From Clostridiales bacterium (GTDB lineage Bacteria; Bacillota; Clostridia; Oscillospirales; CAG-272), in NCBI GenBank assembly GCA_022793655.1, contig JAAWDG010000018.1, positions 1 to 53,091 of the forward strand: DNA of 53,091 nucleotides, in the 5' to 3' direction. Position numbers and translations under genes: made by a program. Of this stretch, positions 27,895 to 37,729 are shown in pieces. Below the pieces are notes generated by a model, which made no database searches, was not told where the DNA came from, and worked only from the letters and a program-made list of their open reading frames with translations. Numbering within the stretch: position 1 is the first letter of the stretch; each line of letters begins with the position of its first letter.

Positions 27895-28534
27895 GCTGGT
27901 TGTTCCTTTCTATGAAAGCCGTTTCTTGGTTTTTAAGTTCCTCTTTTGTGTGTTCGTAAAACTTTTTCGCCTGTATCGTTCGGCTATTAATTTTTTCTCT
28001 ATTTCTTGTTAAATGGTCAACTGTTTCTTCTAAAGATAAATATACAGCCTGATCCAAGCCATTTTTCTCTTCTTTATTTTGCTGATAATAGTGTCGAACC
28101 TTCATACAAGATTCATATGAACGGTCAGGCTCAATATAATCTGCTAAGAATAGAATTTTTTCAAGCAAAGACATATCAGCTTTGCCGGTACAGTGATAAA
28201 AAATAGCATTGTAAATTTCCTCATCAATCAGTTGGGGAAAAAGATTTTTAGCGACAGCAGCACCTGTAAAGGCATGCAGTACTTCTGGCGTTTCAAGATC
28301 TTCGCTGGTGACGGGCAATGCATATTTTTTAATAATATCAAGATGAAGCGTATACGAAAAATTTTTAGAAATATCATGCAGCAAAGCGGCAATTTCTGCT
28401 TTTTCAAGCAGGCTTTGACAGTTTTGATCCCACACTATATTTTTCGCAGTTTCAAAAACAGATAGAATATGTTTTTTGCGGTTGGGTGTTACATATTGGT
28501 CTAACGTTTGCAATATAAAATCATAATTATGCAT
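27821..28534 (-). CDS. yqeK: YqeK family HD-domain hydrolase (symmetrical Ap4A hydrolase)
   Basis: 237 residues. HD-domain metal ligands are visible in KKHILSVFETA, LLHDISKNF, HAFTGAAVAK and FLADYIEPDR. Characterised YqeK proteins hydrolyse diadenosine tetraphosphate to ADP. It lies between nadD and rsfS, the standard Firmicute order. It is longer than usual (about 190-200): the last 35-40 residues (after ELKNQ) are hydrophilic, Cys-containing and unrelated to the family, and most of them overlap the start of rsfS. The real function probably ends before this tail. Confidence 0.92.
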   Translation of the reverse strand: MHNYDFILQTLDQYVTPNRKKHILSVFETAKNIVWDQNCQSLLEKAEIAALLHDISKNFSYTLHLDIIKKYALPVTSEDLETPEVLHAFTGAAVAKNLFPQLIDEEIYNAIFYHCTGKADMSLLEKILFLADYIEPDRSYESCMKVRHYYQQNKEEKNGLDQAVYLSLEETVDHLTRNREKINSRTIQAKKFYEHTKEELKNQETAFIERNNQHGKSTFPERNCTRDCKDTKREKCD

Positions 28535-29147
28535 AAAGATGGTTTCCTTTAATATAGTTTAATACCTTTGCATCAATATATGCAGAAACGTCCTCACCGT
28601 GTATTAACTTTTCGCGAATCTCGCTTGAAGAAATATTTATGATCTGTTCAATCGGCAGCGGTGTGCTTTTAACGCCATATTGACGCCAAAGTTGTTTGTT
28701 TTTTTGCGCTAACTGCTCGCTTTCTTCCATTGATCCATTTCTTTGTTCATATACGATTTCGCATAAATGCAATAATTCATTTGCATGGTACCAAGTATCA
28801 ATCGTTAAAAACATATCCGAACCGCATAATAATTTTATATGATCACAAAAAGGACGGAAATGCTTTAATGTTTCCACTGTATAACTGATGGAACCTTTTT
28901 GCAACTCATAATCGCTTATTTCTACCGCTTCTTGTGAGCAAAGTTTTTCAAACGCCAATGTCAGCATATTGAATCGATGCTCAGCTAAAACGGAAGCTTG
29001 TTGTTTGTGGGGAGGGATCAGCGTTGGTATGATTAAAAGTTTATCGATCATGCCGCTTTTGATAAATGCTTCAGCTGCACCGACATGTCCTTTGTGAACT
29101 GGTGAAAACGTACCGCCGAATATGCCCAATCTTGAAGCAATCTTCAT
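28527..29147 (-). CDS. nadD: Nicotinate-nucleotide adenylyltransferase
   Basis: 206 residues. It makes deamido-NAD from NaMN and ATP. The nucleotidyltransferase motif GIFGGTFSPVHKGHV is at the N-terminus and ISSSEIREKL near the C-terminus. The ATG at 29147 overlaps the yhbY stop (ATGA); an earlier in-frame start would add 24 residues that read through yhbY. It feeds the same pathway as nadK in the plus-strand cluster. Confidence 0.95.
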   Translation of the reverse strand: MKIASRLGIFGGTFSPVHKGHVGAAEAFIKSGMIDKLLIIPTLIPPHKQQASVLAEHRFNMLTLAFEKLCSQEAVEISDYELQKGSISYTVETLKHFRPFCDHIKLLCGSDMFLTIDTWYHANELLHLCEIVYEQRNGSMEESEQLAQKNKQLWRQYGVKSTPLPIEQIINISSSEIREKLIHGEDVSAYIDAKVLNYIKGNHLYA

Positions 29148-29446
29148 GGCAGCTCTATTTTGCTCTTTTTCTTGGATTTGCGATATAAAACGATTTTGCT
29201 GCCAATTACCTGAACGCACTCCGACTCTGTTTGTTTGGCTAAATCCATCGATAATTCTTTAGCAGGAACAGGGCTAGTCTCAAGTACCTTGCATTTAATC
29301 AATTCTCTTGCTTCCAGTGCATTAGAAATCTGACGCACACTTTCATCAGTTAGACCTCCTTTGCCAATCTGGAATATGGTTTCTAAATTCATAGCCAAAC
29401 TTTTAAGATAGGCTCTTTGCTTTGTTGTCACTTGTTTTCCCACCAT
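29144..29446 (-). CDS. yhbY: YhbY-type (CRM domain) ribosome assembly RNA-binding protein
   Basis: 100 residues, almost entirely one CRM domain: TTKQRAYLKSLA, FQIGKGGLTDESV, ALEARELIKCKVL, and GSKIVLYRKS at the end. Homologues bind pre-50S particles. The start is ATG 29446 or the GTG five codons later that overlaps the rdgB stop as GTGA; both lie in the rdgB 3' end. The order yhbY-nadD-yqeK-rsfS is widely conserved. Confidence 0.92.
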   Translation of the reverse strand: MVGKQVTTKQRAYLKSLAMNLETIFQIGKGGLTDESVRQISNALEARELIKCKVLETSPVPAKELSMDLAKQTESECVQVIGSKIVLYRKSKKKSKIELP

Positions 29447-30036
29447 TCTATTAGTCTTTTTGCAAGCAGTCGAGCTGCTTTGGCTCTATGTGATATGCGA
29501 TTTTTTTCTTCTTCTGGTATTTGCGCCCAAGTCAAAGGAGAACCGTCTGCAATAAAAAGGGGATCATAACCAAAACCGCCTTCGCCATATAATCCATCAG
29601 CAATATGCCCACTGGCTCTGCCTTCTACTGTAAAGGATTTTCCATCTGGGAGCACACAAGCAATAGCGCATACATAATGAGCTGTACGTTGGTCAGAGGG
29701 TACGTCTTTGAGCTCGGCTAACAATTTTGCATTGTTGGCAGCATCATCACCATGTGAACCAGCATACCTGGCCGAGTAAATGCCTGGTCGGCCGCCTAAT
29801 GCATCGACGGCCAGGCCGGAGTCATCTGCTATACTAATATAATTTTTTTTCGCACAAGCTTTTGCTTTAATCATAGCATTTTCGGCAAAAGTTGTCCCGT
29901 TTTCTTCAATCTCTCCCGTTACGCCAATGTCGGCAGGACAGAGCAACTGAATCGCCTGCTCAGGAAAAACATCTTTAAGAATGGCGGTAAATTCTTTTAT
30001 TTTGTGCTTATTGTTAGAAGCAAGAACAATATTCAT
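29428..30036 (-). CDS. rdgB: XTP/dITP pyrophosphatase (RdgB/HAM1)
   Basis: About 202 residues. It removes non-canonical purine nucleotides (XTP, dITP). The N-terminus MNIVLASNNKHKIKEF is typical, followed by ADDSGLAVDALGGRPGIYSARYAG and EGGFGYDPLF, and SHRAKA near the end. The ATG at 30036 fits the family; an ATG six codons earlier (30054) is possible. It overlaps yhbY by 19 bases. Confidence 0.95.
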   Translation of the reverse strand: MNIVLASNNKHKIKEFTAILKDVFPEQAIQLLCPADIGVTGEIEENGTTFAENAMIKAKACAKKNYISIADDSGLAVDALGGRPGIYSARYAGSHGDDAANNAKLLAELKDVPSDQRTAHYVCAIACVLPDGKSFTVEGRASGHIADGLYGEGGFGYDPLFIADGSPLTWAQIPEEEKNRISHRAKAARLLAKRLIEWWENK

Positions 30037-30069
30037 GGTTTTATTCACTTTCATTGGTTATAAAACTTT

Positions 30070-30975
30070 TTATGCAAACAGAGCATCAATAAACGAATCA
30101 GGGTCAAACGGCTGTAAATCTTCTTGTTTTTCGCCTACGCCCACAAAGCGGACAGGGATGTTTAACATCTTTTTGATTGAAAAAATGATGCCGCCTTTTG
30201 CGGTACCGTCTAACTTTGTTAACACTAAGCCGGTGATTTGCGCAGCGTTTTTAAATTCACCAGCTTGATTGATTGCATTTTGCCCTGTGGTTGCATCTAA
30301 CACCAAAAAAGTATCTTTTGTGGTATTGGGCAGTTCTCGTTCGATCACACGATTAATCTTGGCTAACTCATCCATCAGATTTTTTTTGTTATGCAGTCTG
30401 CCGGCCGTATCGACAATTAAAACATCGCTTTTGCGGCTCTTTGCGGCATTCACTGCATCAAAAACTACAGCGGCTGGGTCAGAGCCTTCTGCCTGTTTGA
30501 TTAAATCTACACCGATTCGATTGGCCCATACATCGAGCTGATCAATAGCGGCTGCACGGAAAGTATCGGCAGCGGCCAAGAGAACTCTTTTACCGTCTTG
30601 CTTAAATAAATTTGCCATTTTAGCAATCGAGGTCGTTTTTCCTACGCCGTTCACGCCGATGACAAGAATGACAAGCGGTGTTGTCTGCAGGGATAATGAT
30701 TCTGCATCACCTAACATATTTCTAAGAATTTGTTTTAAAGCCGCTTTCGCTGTTTCGGGATCGCTAATGCGTTCTTCTTTCATTTTTTCGCGCATTTGGC
30801 TAATGATTTCTTCGGTTGTTTCATAACCGACATCGGCGCAAATCAGAATTTCTTCTAATTCTTCTAACATATTTTCATCTATCTTGCCAAAGGCGCGGAA
30901 AATGTTATCTACTTGCCCGATAAATTGATTTTTCGTTTTGGTTAACCCGTTTTTAAGACTTTCAAAAAATCCCAT
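30070..30975 (-). CDS. ftsY: Signal recognition particle receptor FtsY
   Basis: 301 residues, the NG domain only, with a very short N-terminal region rather than the long acidic A domain. G motifs are GVNGVGKTTSIAKMA, DTFRAAAIDQL, DTAGRLHNKKNLM and TKLDGTAKGG. It docks the SRP-ribosome complex at the membrane. The start overlaps the smc stop by one base, a common Firmicute coupling. The usual partner ffh is not adjacent. Confidence 0.97.
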   Translation of the reverse strand: MGFFESLKNGLTKTKNQFIGQVDNIFRAFGKIDENMLEELEEILICADVGYETTEEIISQMREKMKEERISDPETAKAALKQILRNMLGDAESLSLQTTPLVILVIGVNGVGKTTSIAKMANLFKQDGKRVLLAAADTFRAAAIDQLDVWANRIGVDLIKQAEGSDPAAVVFDAVNAAKSRKSDVLIVDTAGRLHNKKNLMDELAKINRVIERELPNTTKDTFLVLDATTGQNAINQAGEFKNAAQITGLVLTKLDGTAKGGIIFSIKKMLNIPVRFVGVGEKQEDLQPFDPDSFIDALFA

Positions 30976-33900
30976 TATTCTAATTTTACTCCCAATTTCT
31001 TTTCAGCCTCATTGACGTCGACCGACAAAATTTTAGAAATGCCTCTTTCCTGCATGGTGACGCCATAAAGGGAATCGGCCACATCCATGGTTCCTCGGCG
31101 ATGTGTAATGATAATAAACTGTGTTTTAATCGCTAATTTTTTGGTGTATTGTGCAAATTTAGATACATTGACCTCATCTAAAGCTGCCTCAATTTCATCC
31201 AACAAGCAAAACGGTGTTGGATTTACCTTTAGAATAGCAAAATATAGAGCAATCGCTACAAAGACTTGTTCGCCGCCCGAAAGCAATTGTAAATTTTTAA
31301 TAATTTTACCTGGCGGCGCCACTTTAATTTCAATACCGCTTTCTAATAAATTGTCTGGATCACTTAAAGAAAGCTCAGCATGTCCGCCGCCAAATAAATC
31401 TTTAAATACAATTTTAAAATTCTCATTAATTTCCTGCATAGCTTTCGAAAATTTGTTTCTCATTTCCGATTCCAACTGATGAATCACATTAGTTAAGTCT
31501 TTCTTTGATTCATTCAAGTCTTCAACTTGCTTGAACAGGAAATCATATCGTTTTTTTACTTCTGTATATTCTTCAATTGCACCAACATTTACATGGCCAA
31601 GAGACTTCATTTTTGACTTGTATTCATTGACTTTGGCGGCAATCTCTGCGCGATTTTCCGCCGTGACCGGCGGATATTGCAACGCGACCGCAGCAGAGTA
31701 GGTCAATTCGTATTCATCCCATAATTTTGTGGTCATGCCTTCTTGTTTATTACTAATTTGCGCATGCTTGTTTTCTAAATTAGTGCATTCTCTGAATTTA
31801 AGCTCTCTTTCATGCGTCTGGTCCATAAAACGCTTTCGAAGTTCATTGATACGTATGTCTAAGTTATTGTTTTCTTCTTTTGCTTTGGCCGAAGACTCAT
31901 ATAACTCTGTTAGTTCTATTTGTGATTGATTTTTAACTTGTTCATTGGTTTTTATTTTCTCTTTGACATGAATTAACTTTTCTTGTAAAGAACGGATTTG
32001 CTCCTCCCACTTGCTGTATTCATCTTTAGCGGACATTCGGAGCATTTCTGTATTCGATACTTGAATAGAGGCAGCTGATACATCCTTTTCTTTTGCTGTT
32101 ATTTGAAGAAGCAGCTGATTTTTTTGTTCAATGGCTTCAGCTAAAGCCGCGTTTTTTTGATCACGCACATGTTTTGCTTCTTCAAATAGGTGGTTGGTTT
32201 CGTCCACTTGTTTTTTTAATGTTTCGATTTGAAGTTTTAGGCGTTCTTGCTCAGCTGCACGATTTTGTTCTTCGGTTTCGTAAGAGAGCAGGGTATCTCG
32301 CAGTAGCAGACGCTGTTCTTCTTCGGCTGCAAGCTGTGCGCAAAGCACTTGCTTTTGCGTGCTTTCAGCACTCTTTAATTGCAGCATTAAAGCAATGGTT
32401 TGCTCAGATTCATCTTTTTTAGCATTAAGTGCTTGTAGTTCTTTTTCATTTTTTAAAATTTCAGAATGCAGAAACTGCTCCTGTTTTTCAAACTGATCAA
32501 GCTCTGTCTGCATATTTTCAATCATAGAAGCACGCGATAAAATACCGCTGTCTTTTCGAGAAGAACCGCCCGTGAAAGAACCGCCGGCATTGATAATTTG
32601 CCCATCCAGTGTAACACAGCGTATTTTATAGCCAATTTTCTTTTCCATGGCAATGGCATTTGGCAGTGTATCAAATACTACGGTGCGTCCCAACAAATTA
32701 CCTGCTATTTGTTGATACTTGGCTTCATAATGTACTAAAGCATTCGCATAGCCAATAAAGCCTTGACTGTTTTCTACGGTTTGGCGATCAATGTGAAGAG
32801 CAGGCGCTGTAACGGTTGAAATCGGAAAAAACGTAGCTCGGCCAGCGCCTTTTTGTTTCAGCCAGTTAATTGCTTCTTTTGCAGTTTCTTCGGTTTCAAC
32901 TACAATATTTTGAATCTGATTGCCTAAAGCCGTTTCGATTGCTAATGCATACTGCTTGTCCGTCCGAATAATACTCGAAATAGGACCATGAACCCCCGGG
33001 ATGTGTGCCTCCATAATCGCTTTTACACTATGCGCATAACCTTCAAAGTGTTCGGTCATTCGTTTGAGAGTGATCATTTTTTGCGACAGGGAAGCCATCG
33101 TTAAGCCGTTTTGTGTTTTTTTGTCGTTTAACACCTGTAGGTTCTTTGTTTGCGAAAGTATTTTTTCGTCTAATTCTTGTAACGTATTAGCCTTAATGCT
33201 TTCTATTTTTTCAGTATATTCCGTAATAGTTTGTTCTGCTTTGGCAGCGCCTTTCTCTAAAAGAAGAATTTGCTCTTCTACATCATGTAGTCTTTTTTCA
33301 TTTTTTTGAATTTCGTCTTTTGGCCTGGCGGTGTGAGACGAAGCGGTCGCTTTTAACTCTACTAACTGGTTATTTTCGTTGGCGTATTGTTCAGCCAGCT
33401 GTTCTACCATACGCTCTTGTTGGTATACAACTTCCTTACACGATTCTAAATTTTCTAAAAAAAGTGCATATGCTTCTTTTTGATTTTCTAACTCTGTTTT
33501 TTCGGCTTGCTGTTGCTTGTTTTGCTCCTCATATTGCTCACTTAAAAGGGTTACGCGCTGTTCTGTTTGCTGTTTGTTTGCCTCTATATTTTTTAATTGT
33601 GCTTGGATATGCTGTGTATCATTCTCTAATACTTTGCCGGAGGCTTCCATCTCATGAAATTGTTCGGTAATTTCTTTGATTCTGCGTTCAGTGGCATCCA
33701 TTTGCCCTTTGGCCTGCTGCAAGCGCAGATATAAAGCCTCATTTTGGCTTTCAATCGATGAAATTTCGCCATCTAAAAGCTCAAGTTCTTTTTTAGCAAG
33801 CGAAAAGGCAGCGTCTATTTCTTCATACTGTTTTCGCGTGTCGGCCAAATCATAAAGCCATAAAGAAACATCCGCCTGTTTTTTATCCTCATATAGATCG

Positions 33901-34553
33901 AGATAAGCGCGGGCACGGGCCGCTTCTTTTTCAAGGGGAATGACTCTGGCTTCTAATTCTGTTAAAATATCGGTGACGCGAACAAGATTTTCACAAGTTT
34001 TTTCTAATTTGCGCTCAGACTCTCTTTTTTTGTATTTATATTTAGCAATTCCGGCCGCCTCTTCAAAAATAACACGCCGTTCCTCACCGTTTTGTGAGAT
34101 AATTTCGGCAATTTTTCCCTGACCAATGACCGAATAGCCTGAACGGCCAATACCCGTATTCATAAACATTTCTGAAATGTCTTTTAAACGCGCGCTTTTA
34201 CCATTGATGGCATATTCGCTTTCACCAGTTCGATAATAACGGCGGGTTAGTGTAACCAAATCATAATCAATGGCCATACGATTATTAGGATCTGTATTAT
34301 CAATAGTAAGCGATACCTCGGCATAACCCATACGTCGGCGTGTGTCTGTACCGCCAAAAATAACGTCTTCCATTTTTGTGCCGCGAATGTTTTTTGTCGA
34401 TATTTCGCCTAAAACCCAACGAATGGCATCTGAAATATTCGATTTTCCACTTCCGTTTGGTCCCACAATAATGGTAACGCCTGTATCAAATTTGATGACC
34501 GTTTTATCAGGGAAGGATTTAAATCCTTGTAATTCAAGCGATATGATGCGCAT
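30975..34553 (-). CDS. smc: Chromosome segregation protein SMC
   Basis: 1192 residues, full length. Walker A GPNGSGKSN is at the N-terminus. Two long coiled coils flank a hinge at about 520-690 (GVHGPISSII to GGSFTGGSSRKDSG). The C-terminal head has the signature LLSGGEQ and Walker B PFCLLDEIEAALDE. It condenses and segregates the chromosome with ScpA and ScpB, which are not in the window. GAGG lies upstream of the ATG. The head reads LLSGGEQVFVAIAL where most SMCs have LSGGEKALTA. Confidence 0.98.
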   Translation of the reverse strand: MRIISLELQGFKSFPDKTVIKFDTGVTIIVGPNGSGKSNISDAIRWVLGEISTKNIRGTKMEDVIFGGTDTRRRMGYAEVSLTIDNTDPNNRMAIDYDLVTLTRRYYRTGESEYAINGKSARLKDISEMFMNTGIGRSGYSVIGQGKIAEIISQNGEERRVIFEEAAGIAKYKYKKRESERKLEKTCENLVRVTDILTELEARVIPLEKEAARARAYLDLYEDKKQADVSLWLYDLADTRKQYEEIDAAFSLAKKELELLDGEISSIESQNEALYLRLQQAKGQMDATERRIKEITEQFHEMEASGKVLENDTQHIQAQLKNIEANKQQTEQRVTLLSEQYEEQNKQQQAEKTELENQKEAYALFLENLESCKEVVYQQERMVEQLAEQYANENNQLVELKATASSHTARPKDEIQKNEKRLHDVEEQILLLEKGAAKAEQTITEYTEKIESIKANTLQELDEKILSQTKNLQVLNDKKTQNGLTMASLSQKMITLKRMTEHFEGYAHSVKAIMEAHIPGVHGPISSIIRTDKQYALAIETALGNQIQNIVVETEETAKEAINWLKQKGAGRATFFPISTVTAPALHIDRQTVENSQGFIGYANALVHYEAKYQQIAGNLLGRTVVFDTLPNAIAMEKKIGYKIRCVTLDGQIINAGGSFTGGSSRKDSGILSRASMIENMQTELDQFEKQEQFLHSEILKNEKELQALNAKKDESEQTIALMLQLKSAESTQKQVLCAQLAAEEEQRLLLRDTLLSYETEEQNRAAEQERLKLQIETLKKQVDETNHLFEEAKHVRDQKNAALAEAIEQKNQLLLQITAKEKDVSAASIQVSNTEMLRMSAKDEYSKWEEQIRSLQEKLIHVKEKIKTNEQVKNQSQIELTELYESSAKAKEENNNLDIRINELRKRFMDQTHERELKFRECTNLENKHAQISNKQEGMTTKLWDEYELTYSAAVALQYPPVTAENRAEIAAKVNEYKSKMKSLGHVNVGAIEEYTEVKKRYDFLFKQVEDLNESKKDLTNVIHQLESEMRNKFSKAMQEINENFKIVFKDLFGGGHAELSLSDPDNLLESGIEIKVAPPGKIIKNLQLLSGGEQVFVAIALYFAILKVNPTPFCLLDEIEAALDEVNVSKFAQYTKKLAIKTQFIIITHRRGTMDVADSLYGVTMQERGISKILSVDVNEAEKKLGVKLE

Positions 34554-34568
34554 CTTTGAACCTCGTCT

Positions 34569-35582
34569 TTAGTCTATCAATATATTATAACCGAATAGCG
34601 TATTTTTTTCAACAATTTTTACCTCTTTGCAAGCATATTTTGCTTTCAGTTTGAGCAAGTTGCTTTTTCGATGGCCAACTACTTTGGAAACATGGCCTCT
34701 TGGACAATAGATTGTTAGACGCTCCTTGAAGCGTAAAGAGGGATTTGCCTTGATGAGAGCTTCTATTTTTTGATTATATAATGCGCTTTGCGCTAATTCA
34801 CCAAGCGCACTGTGATAATTATGCGAGAGAACAGATTCAGGGTCAAAAAGTTCGTCTTGAGAGCATAATCCAATACGAATAACCGGTATATGATAATGAT
34901 CGAACACTCCTAATACAGAGGCAGAGCGCTTTATTGCTTCATCGGTAGTAAGCGGAATATATGTACCCATCTTCATTTGCTCAGCTAAAGGGGTGTCTTT
35001 AAATACGACAGTGGGATAAATGCGCGCGGTATCAACACCCCATAAGGCCAAGGTTTCTGCTGTTTTAAGCTCTTTGACAAGATTTGAGCAGGGAAGGCCC
35101 AACATCATTTGACCGGTTAATGAAAAACCAGCCTCTTTAATAAGGTAACAGGCTTTGCGGCTTTGTTCGGTTGTATGACCTCTTTCAGATGCCTTTAAAA
35201 CATCGTCATCTAAACTCTGAATCCCAAGTTCAATATGGCGTACAGGATATCGTTTCAAGGTGGTCAGAATATCGTGGTTTATATAATCAGGCCTTGTAGA
35301 AAGACGAATCGATTGGACAGCGCCTTTTTCTATATAACTTGTCGCTATATCTAAGAGTTTAGTCATCAGTGCAGGTTCAATGCCAGTGAAGCTGCCGCCA
35401 AAAAAGGCTATTTCGACTTCAGTATTTGGGCGAATAATTGTAGAAAGAGCAGCGCTGATAATCTGATCAACGCTGCTACTATCAAAGCAATTTACACCGG
35501 AAATGGTTTTTTGGTTACAAAAAACGCAGTTGTTGGGGCATCCCAAATGAGGAATGAAAACAGGAATATTAACGTGTTTCAT
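34569..35582 (-). CDS. Radical SAM protein (Elp3/HemN-like)
   Basis: 337 residues. The [4Fe-4S] motif is CPNNCVFC (CxxxCxxC) near residue 14, followed by FFGGSFTGI, STRPDYI and HIELGIQSLDDDVL, the radical SAM barrel typical of the YhcC/Elp3-related group. No acetyltransferase domain is present. Clostridial genomes often keep this gene between rnc and smc; its reaction is not known, and tRNA or other RNA modification is only a guess. Tight spacing (15 and 21 bases) indicates co-transcription with its neighbours. Confidence 0.85.
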   Translation of the reverse strand: MKHVNIPVFIPHLGCPNNCVFCNQKTISGVNCFDSSSVDQIISAALSTIIRPNTEVEIAFFGGSFTGIEPALMTKLLDIATSYIEKGAVQSIRLSTRPDYINHDILTTLKRYPVRHIELGIQSLDDDVLKASERGHTTEQSRKACYLIKEAGFSLTGQMMLGLPCSNLVKELKTAETLALWGVDTARIYPTVVFKDTPLAEQMKMGTYIPLTTDEAIKRSASVLGVFDHYHIPVIRIGLCSQDELFDPESVLSHNYHSALGELAQSALYNQKIEALIKANPSLRFKERLTIYCPRGHVSKVVGHRKSNLLKLKAKYACKEVKIVEKNTLFGYNILID

Positions 35583-35603
35583 ATATAAGGACTCCTTATG
35601 ATC

Positions 35604-36326
35604 CTAAGAACGCTCTTCGCCAAACAATTTTAATGCTTCGGCGGCGGCATTTTGCTCTGCTTCACGCTTTGATTTTCCAGAACCTCTGCCAATCACATTG
35701 CGATTGAGTCTTGCCTCTACTTTAAATACACGATCATGAGCTGGTCCGCTCTCCTCTACTAAAACATATTCAAATTTTTCATTTCGCTCTTGCTGAATAA
35801 TTTCCTGTAGTCTGGATTTTGCATCTTCTCCCTTTTTGCTCAGTTCAATCGAGCTAACTTCATTAGTTAAAAAGGGAAGTAAAAACTGTTTGACTCTATC
35901 TAAATTACTATCTAAGTAAATCGCTGCAATTAAGGCTTCAAACGCGTCGGCCAGAATAGACGGGCGTTGTCTACCCTGATTCATTTCTTCTCCATGACCT
36001 AAAAGCAAAAATTCGCCTAAGCTTATCTTGGCTGCATAGTTATTCAGTGCTTTTTCACAGACAATTTGAGAGCGTATGCGAGAAAGATCCCCTTCGGGCA
36101 GGTCGGGAAAACGGGTAAACAACATCTCGCTGGAAATAATTTGCAAAATGGAGTCGCCTAAAAACTCCAATCGTTCATTACATGCAATGATGATGCCACG
36201 GCTTTTCATCTCGTTGGTGTAAGATGAATGGGTCAACGCCGTTAATAAAATTGATTCATCTTGAAAAGAATACTGCAAAGCAGATTCAATATTTTTTTTG
36301 ATTTGAGGGTTTAAATTTTCTATCAT
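35604..36326 (-). CDS. rnc: Ribonuclease III
   Basis: 240 residues. The catalytic signature ERLEFLGDSIL is at 51-61, the second acidic cluster at DAFEALIAAIYLD, and a C-terminal dsRBD ends GSGKSKREAEQNAAAEAL. It processes rRNA precursors and other duplex RNA. acpP and plsX, the usual partners downstream of smc-rnc in many Firmicutes, are absent. It starts 3 bases after trmFO ends. Confidence 0.97.
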   Translation of the reverse strand: MIENLNPQIKKNIESALQYSFQDESILLTALTHSSYTNEMKSRGIIIACNERLEFLGDSILQIISSEMLFTRFPDLPEGDLSRIRSQIVCEKALNNYAAKISLGEFLLLGHGEEMNQGRQRPSILADAFEALIAAIYLDSNLDRVKQFLLPFLTNEVSSIELSKKGEDAKSRLQEIIQQERNEKFEYVLVEESGPAHDRVFKVEARLNRNVIGRGSGKSKREAEQNAAAEALKLFGEERS

Positions 36327-36329
36327 TTC

Positions 36330-37655
36330 TTATTCCATATCGATTAATTGCTGGTTTAATAACGAAAGAGAGCGTTTGGCAAGCTGCTCATTTTTATTTC
36401 GTTTTGGTCCTTTCACTTTATAGCCTAAAGGAGCAACAAGACCAAAGTTGGCATTCATAGGCTGAAAATTAGCTATATTTTCGTCTGAAATATAAGCCGC
36501 CATAGCGCCAATGACCGTTTCATTCGGAAATAGCAGAGCAGGCTTATCGGTTATACGTCTCGCTGCATTTAATCCGGCCACAAGACCTGATGCCGCTGAT
36601 TCTACATAACCTTCTACACCGGTAATCTGACCAGCAAAGAAAAGCTTAGGGCGTATTTTGAGCGAGTAGTCAGCATTCAATAAGGTAGGTGAATGAATAA
36701 ATGTGTTTCGATGCATAACACCGTATCGCAAAAAAGATGCATTTTCAAGTCCGGGAATCATCTGAAACACACGTTTTTGTTCACCAAAAGTCAAATGAGT
36801 TTGAAAGCCTACCATATTGTACATCGTTTTTTGTACATTTTCTTGACGAAGCTGTACTACGGCATAGGCCTCTTTTCCGGTTTTCGGTAAAGGCAAACCC
36901 ACCGGTTTCATCGGACCAAAACGAAGCGTATCCGGCCCTCGTTTCGCCATGATTTCCACAGGCATGCAGCCTTCAAATACTGTAGGAGAGGTTTGCGCCT
37001 CCTGATCAAACTCTTTTAATTCTGCTTCCTTTGCATGAATCAGCGCGTGATAAAAATTGTTATATTCATTTTCAGAAAGAGGACAGTTAATATAGCAAGC
37101 CTCGCCTTTATCGTAACGCGAGGCGATAAAGGCCTTGTTCATATCAATGGTAGAGGCATCGATAATCGGCGCTGCCGCGTCATAAAAAGAAAGTCTTTTG
37201 CCGGTGATTGTCTCCTCTATATAGCGTGCAAGCGGATCAGACGTTAGCGGCCCGCTGGCTATAATTGTAATTGCGTTTTCATCAATTTGTGTAATCTCTT
37301 GCTGATGCACGGTGATGAGTGGATGATTACAAATCGTTTCAGTTATTTTTTTTGAAAACATATCTCGGTCAACAGCTAAAGCGCTGCCGGCCGGCACACG
37401 GGTCTCATCTGCAGCGCGAATAATGAGCGAATCAAGCGTTCTCATCTCTTCTTTTAAAAGGCCTACTGCATTGACTGTTTCATCACTGCGAAGAGAATTC
37501 GAGCATACAAGTTCAGCAAAGCCGGGCGAATGGTGAGCAGGTGTATATTTGTGCGGTTTCATATCATATAGATGGACAGCAACACCGCGTTTCGCCACTT
37601 GATAGGCGGCTTCACATCCAGCGAGTCCTGCGCCGATAATTTGAACTTGACTCAT
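36330..37655 (-). CDS. trmFO: Folate-dependent tRNA m5U54 methyltransferase TrmFO
   Basis: 441 residues. It uses FAD and methylenetetrahydrofolate to make T54 in the T-loop. The FAD site is [57 protein letters not shown] and [18 protein letters not shown] are family hallmarks. The ATG at 37655 has GGAGA five bases upstream; an ATG four codons earlier overlaps that site. topA lies 74 bases upstream, the common topA-trmFO order. Confidence 0.97.
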   Translation of the reverse strand: MSQVQIIGAGLAGCEAAYQVAKRGVAVHLYDMKPHKYTPAHHSPGFAELVCSNSLRSDETVNAVGLLKEEMRTLDSLIIRAADETRVPAGSALAVDRDMFSKKITETICNHPLITVHQQEITQIDENAITIIASGPLTSDPLARYIEETITGKRLSFYDAAAPIIDASTIDMNKAFIASRYDKGEACYINCPLSENEYNNFYHALIHAKEAELKEFDQEAQTSPTVFEGCMPVEIMAKRGPDTLRFGPMKPVGLPLPKTGKEAYAVVQLRQENVQKTMYNMVGFQTHLTFGEQKRVFQMIPGLENASFLRYGVMHRNTFIHSPTLLNADYSLKIRPKLFFAGQITGVEGYVESAASGLVAGLNAARRITDKPALLFPNETVIGAMAAYISDENIANFQPMNANFGLVAPLGYKVKGPKRNKNEQLAKRSLSLLNQQLIDME

Positions 37656-37729
37656 TGATATCTCCATTCATTACATCCGTTTTTTTGTTTTTTTACTTGC
37701 CTGTCATCATGCCAATCGAAAATTAAAAC

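Noticed and set aside
32093-32422. A 109-codon plus-strand frame inside smc, and similar frames at 31087 and 33320
   Set aside because: These are opposite-strand shadows of the coiled-coil coding sequence.
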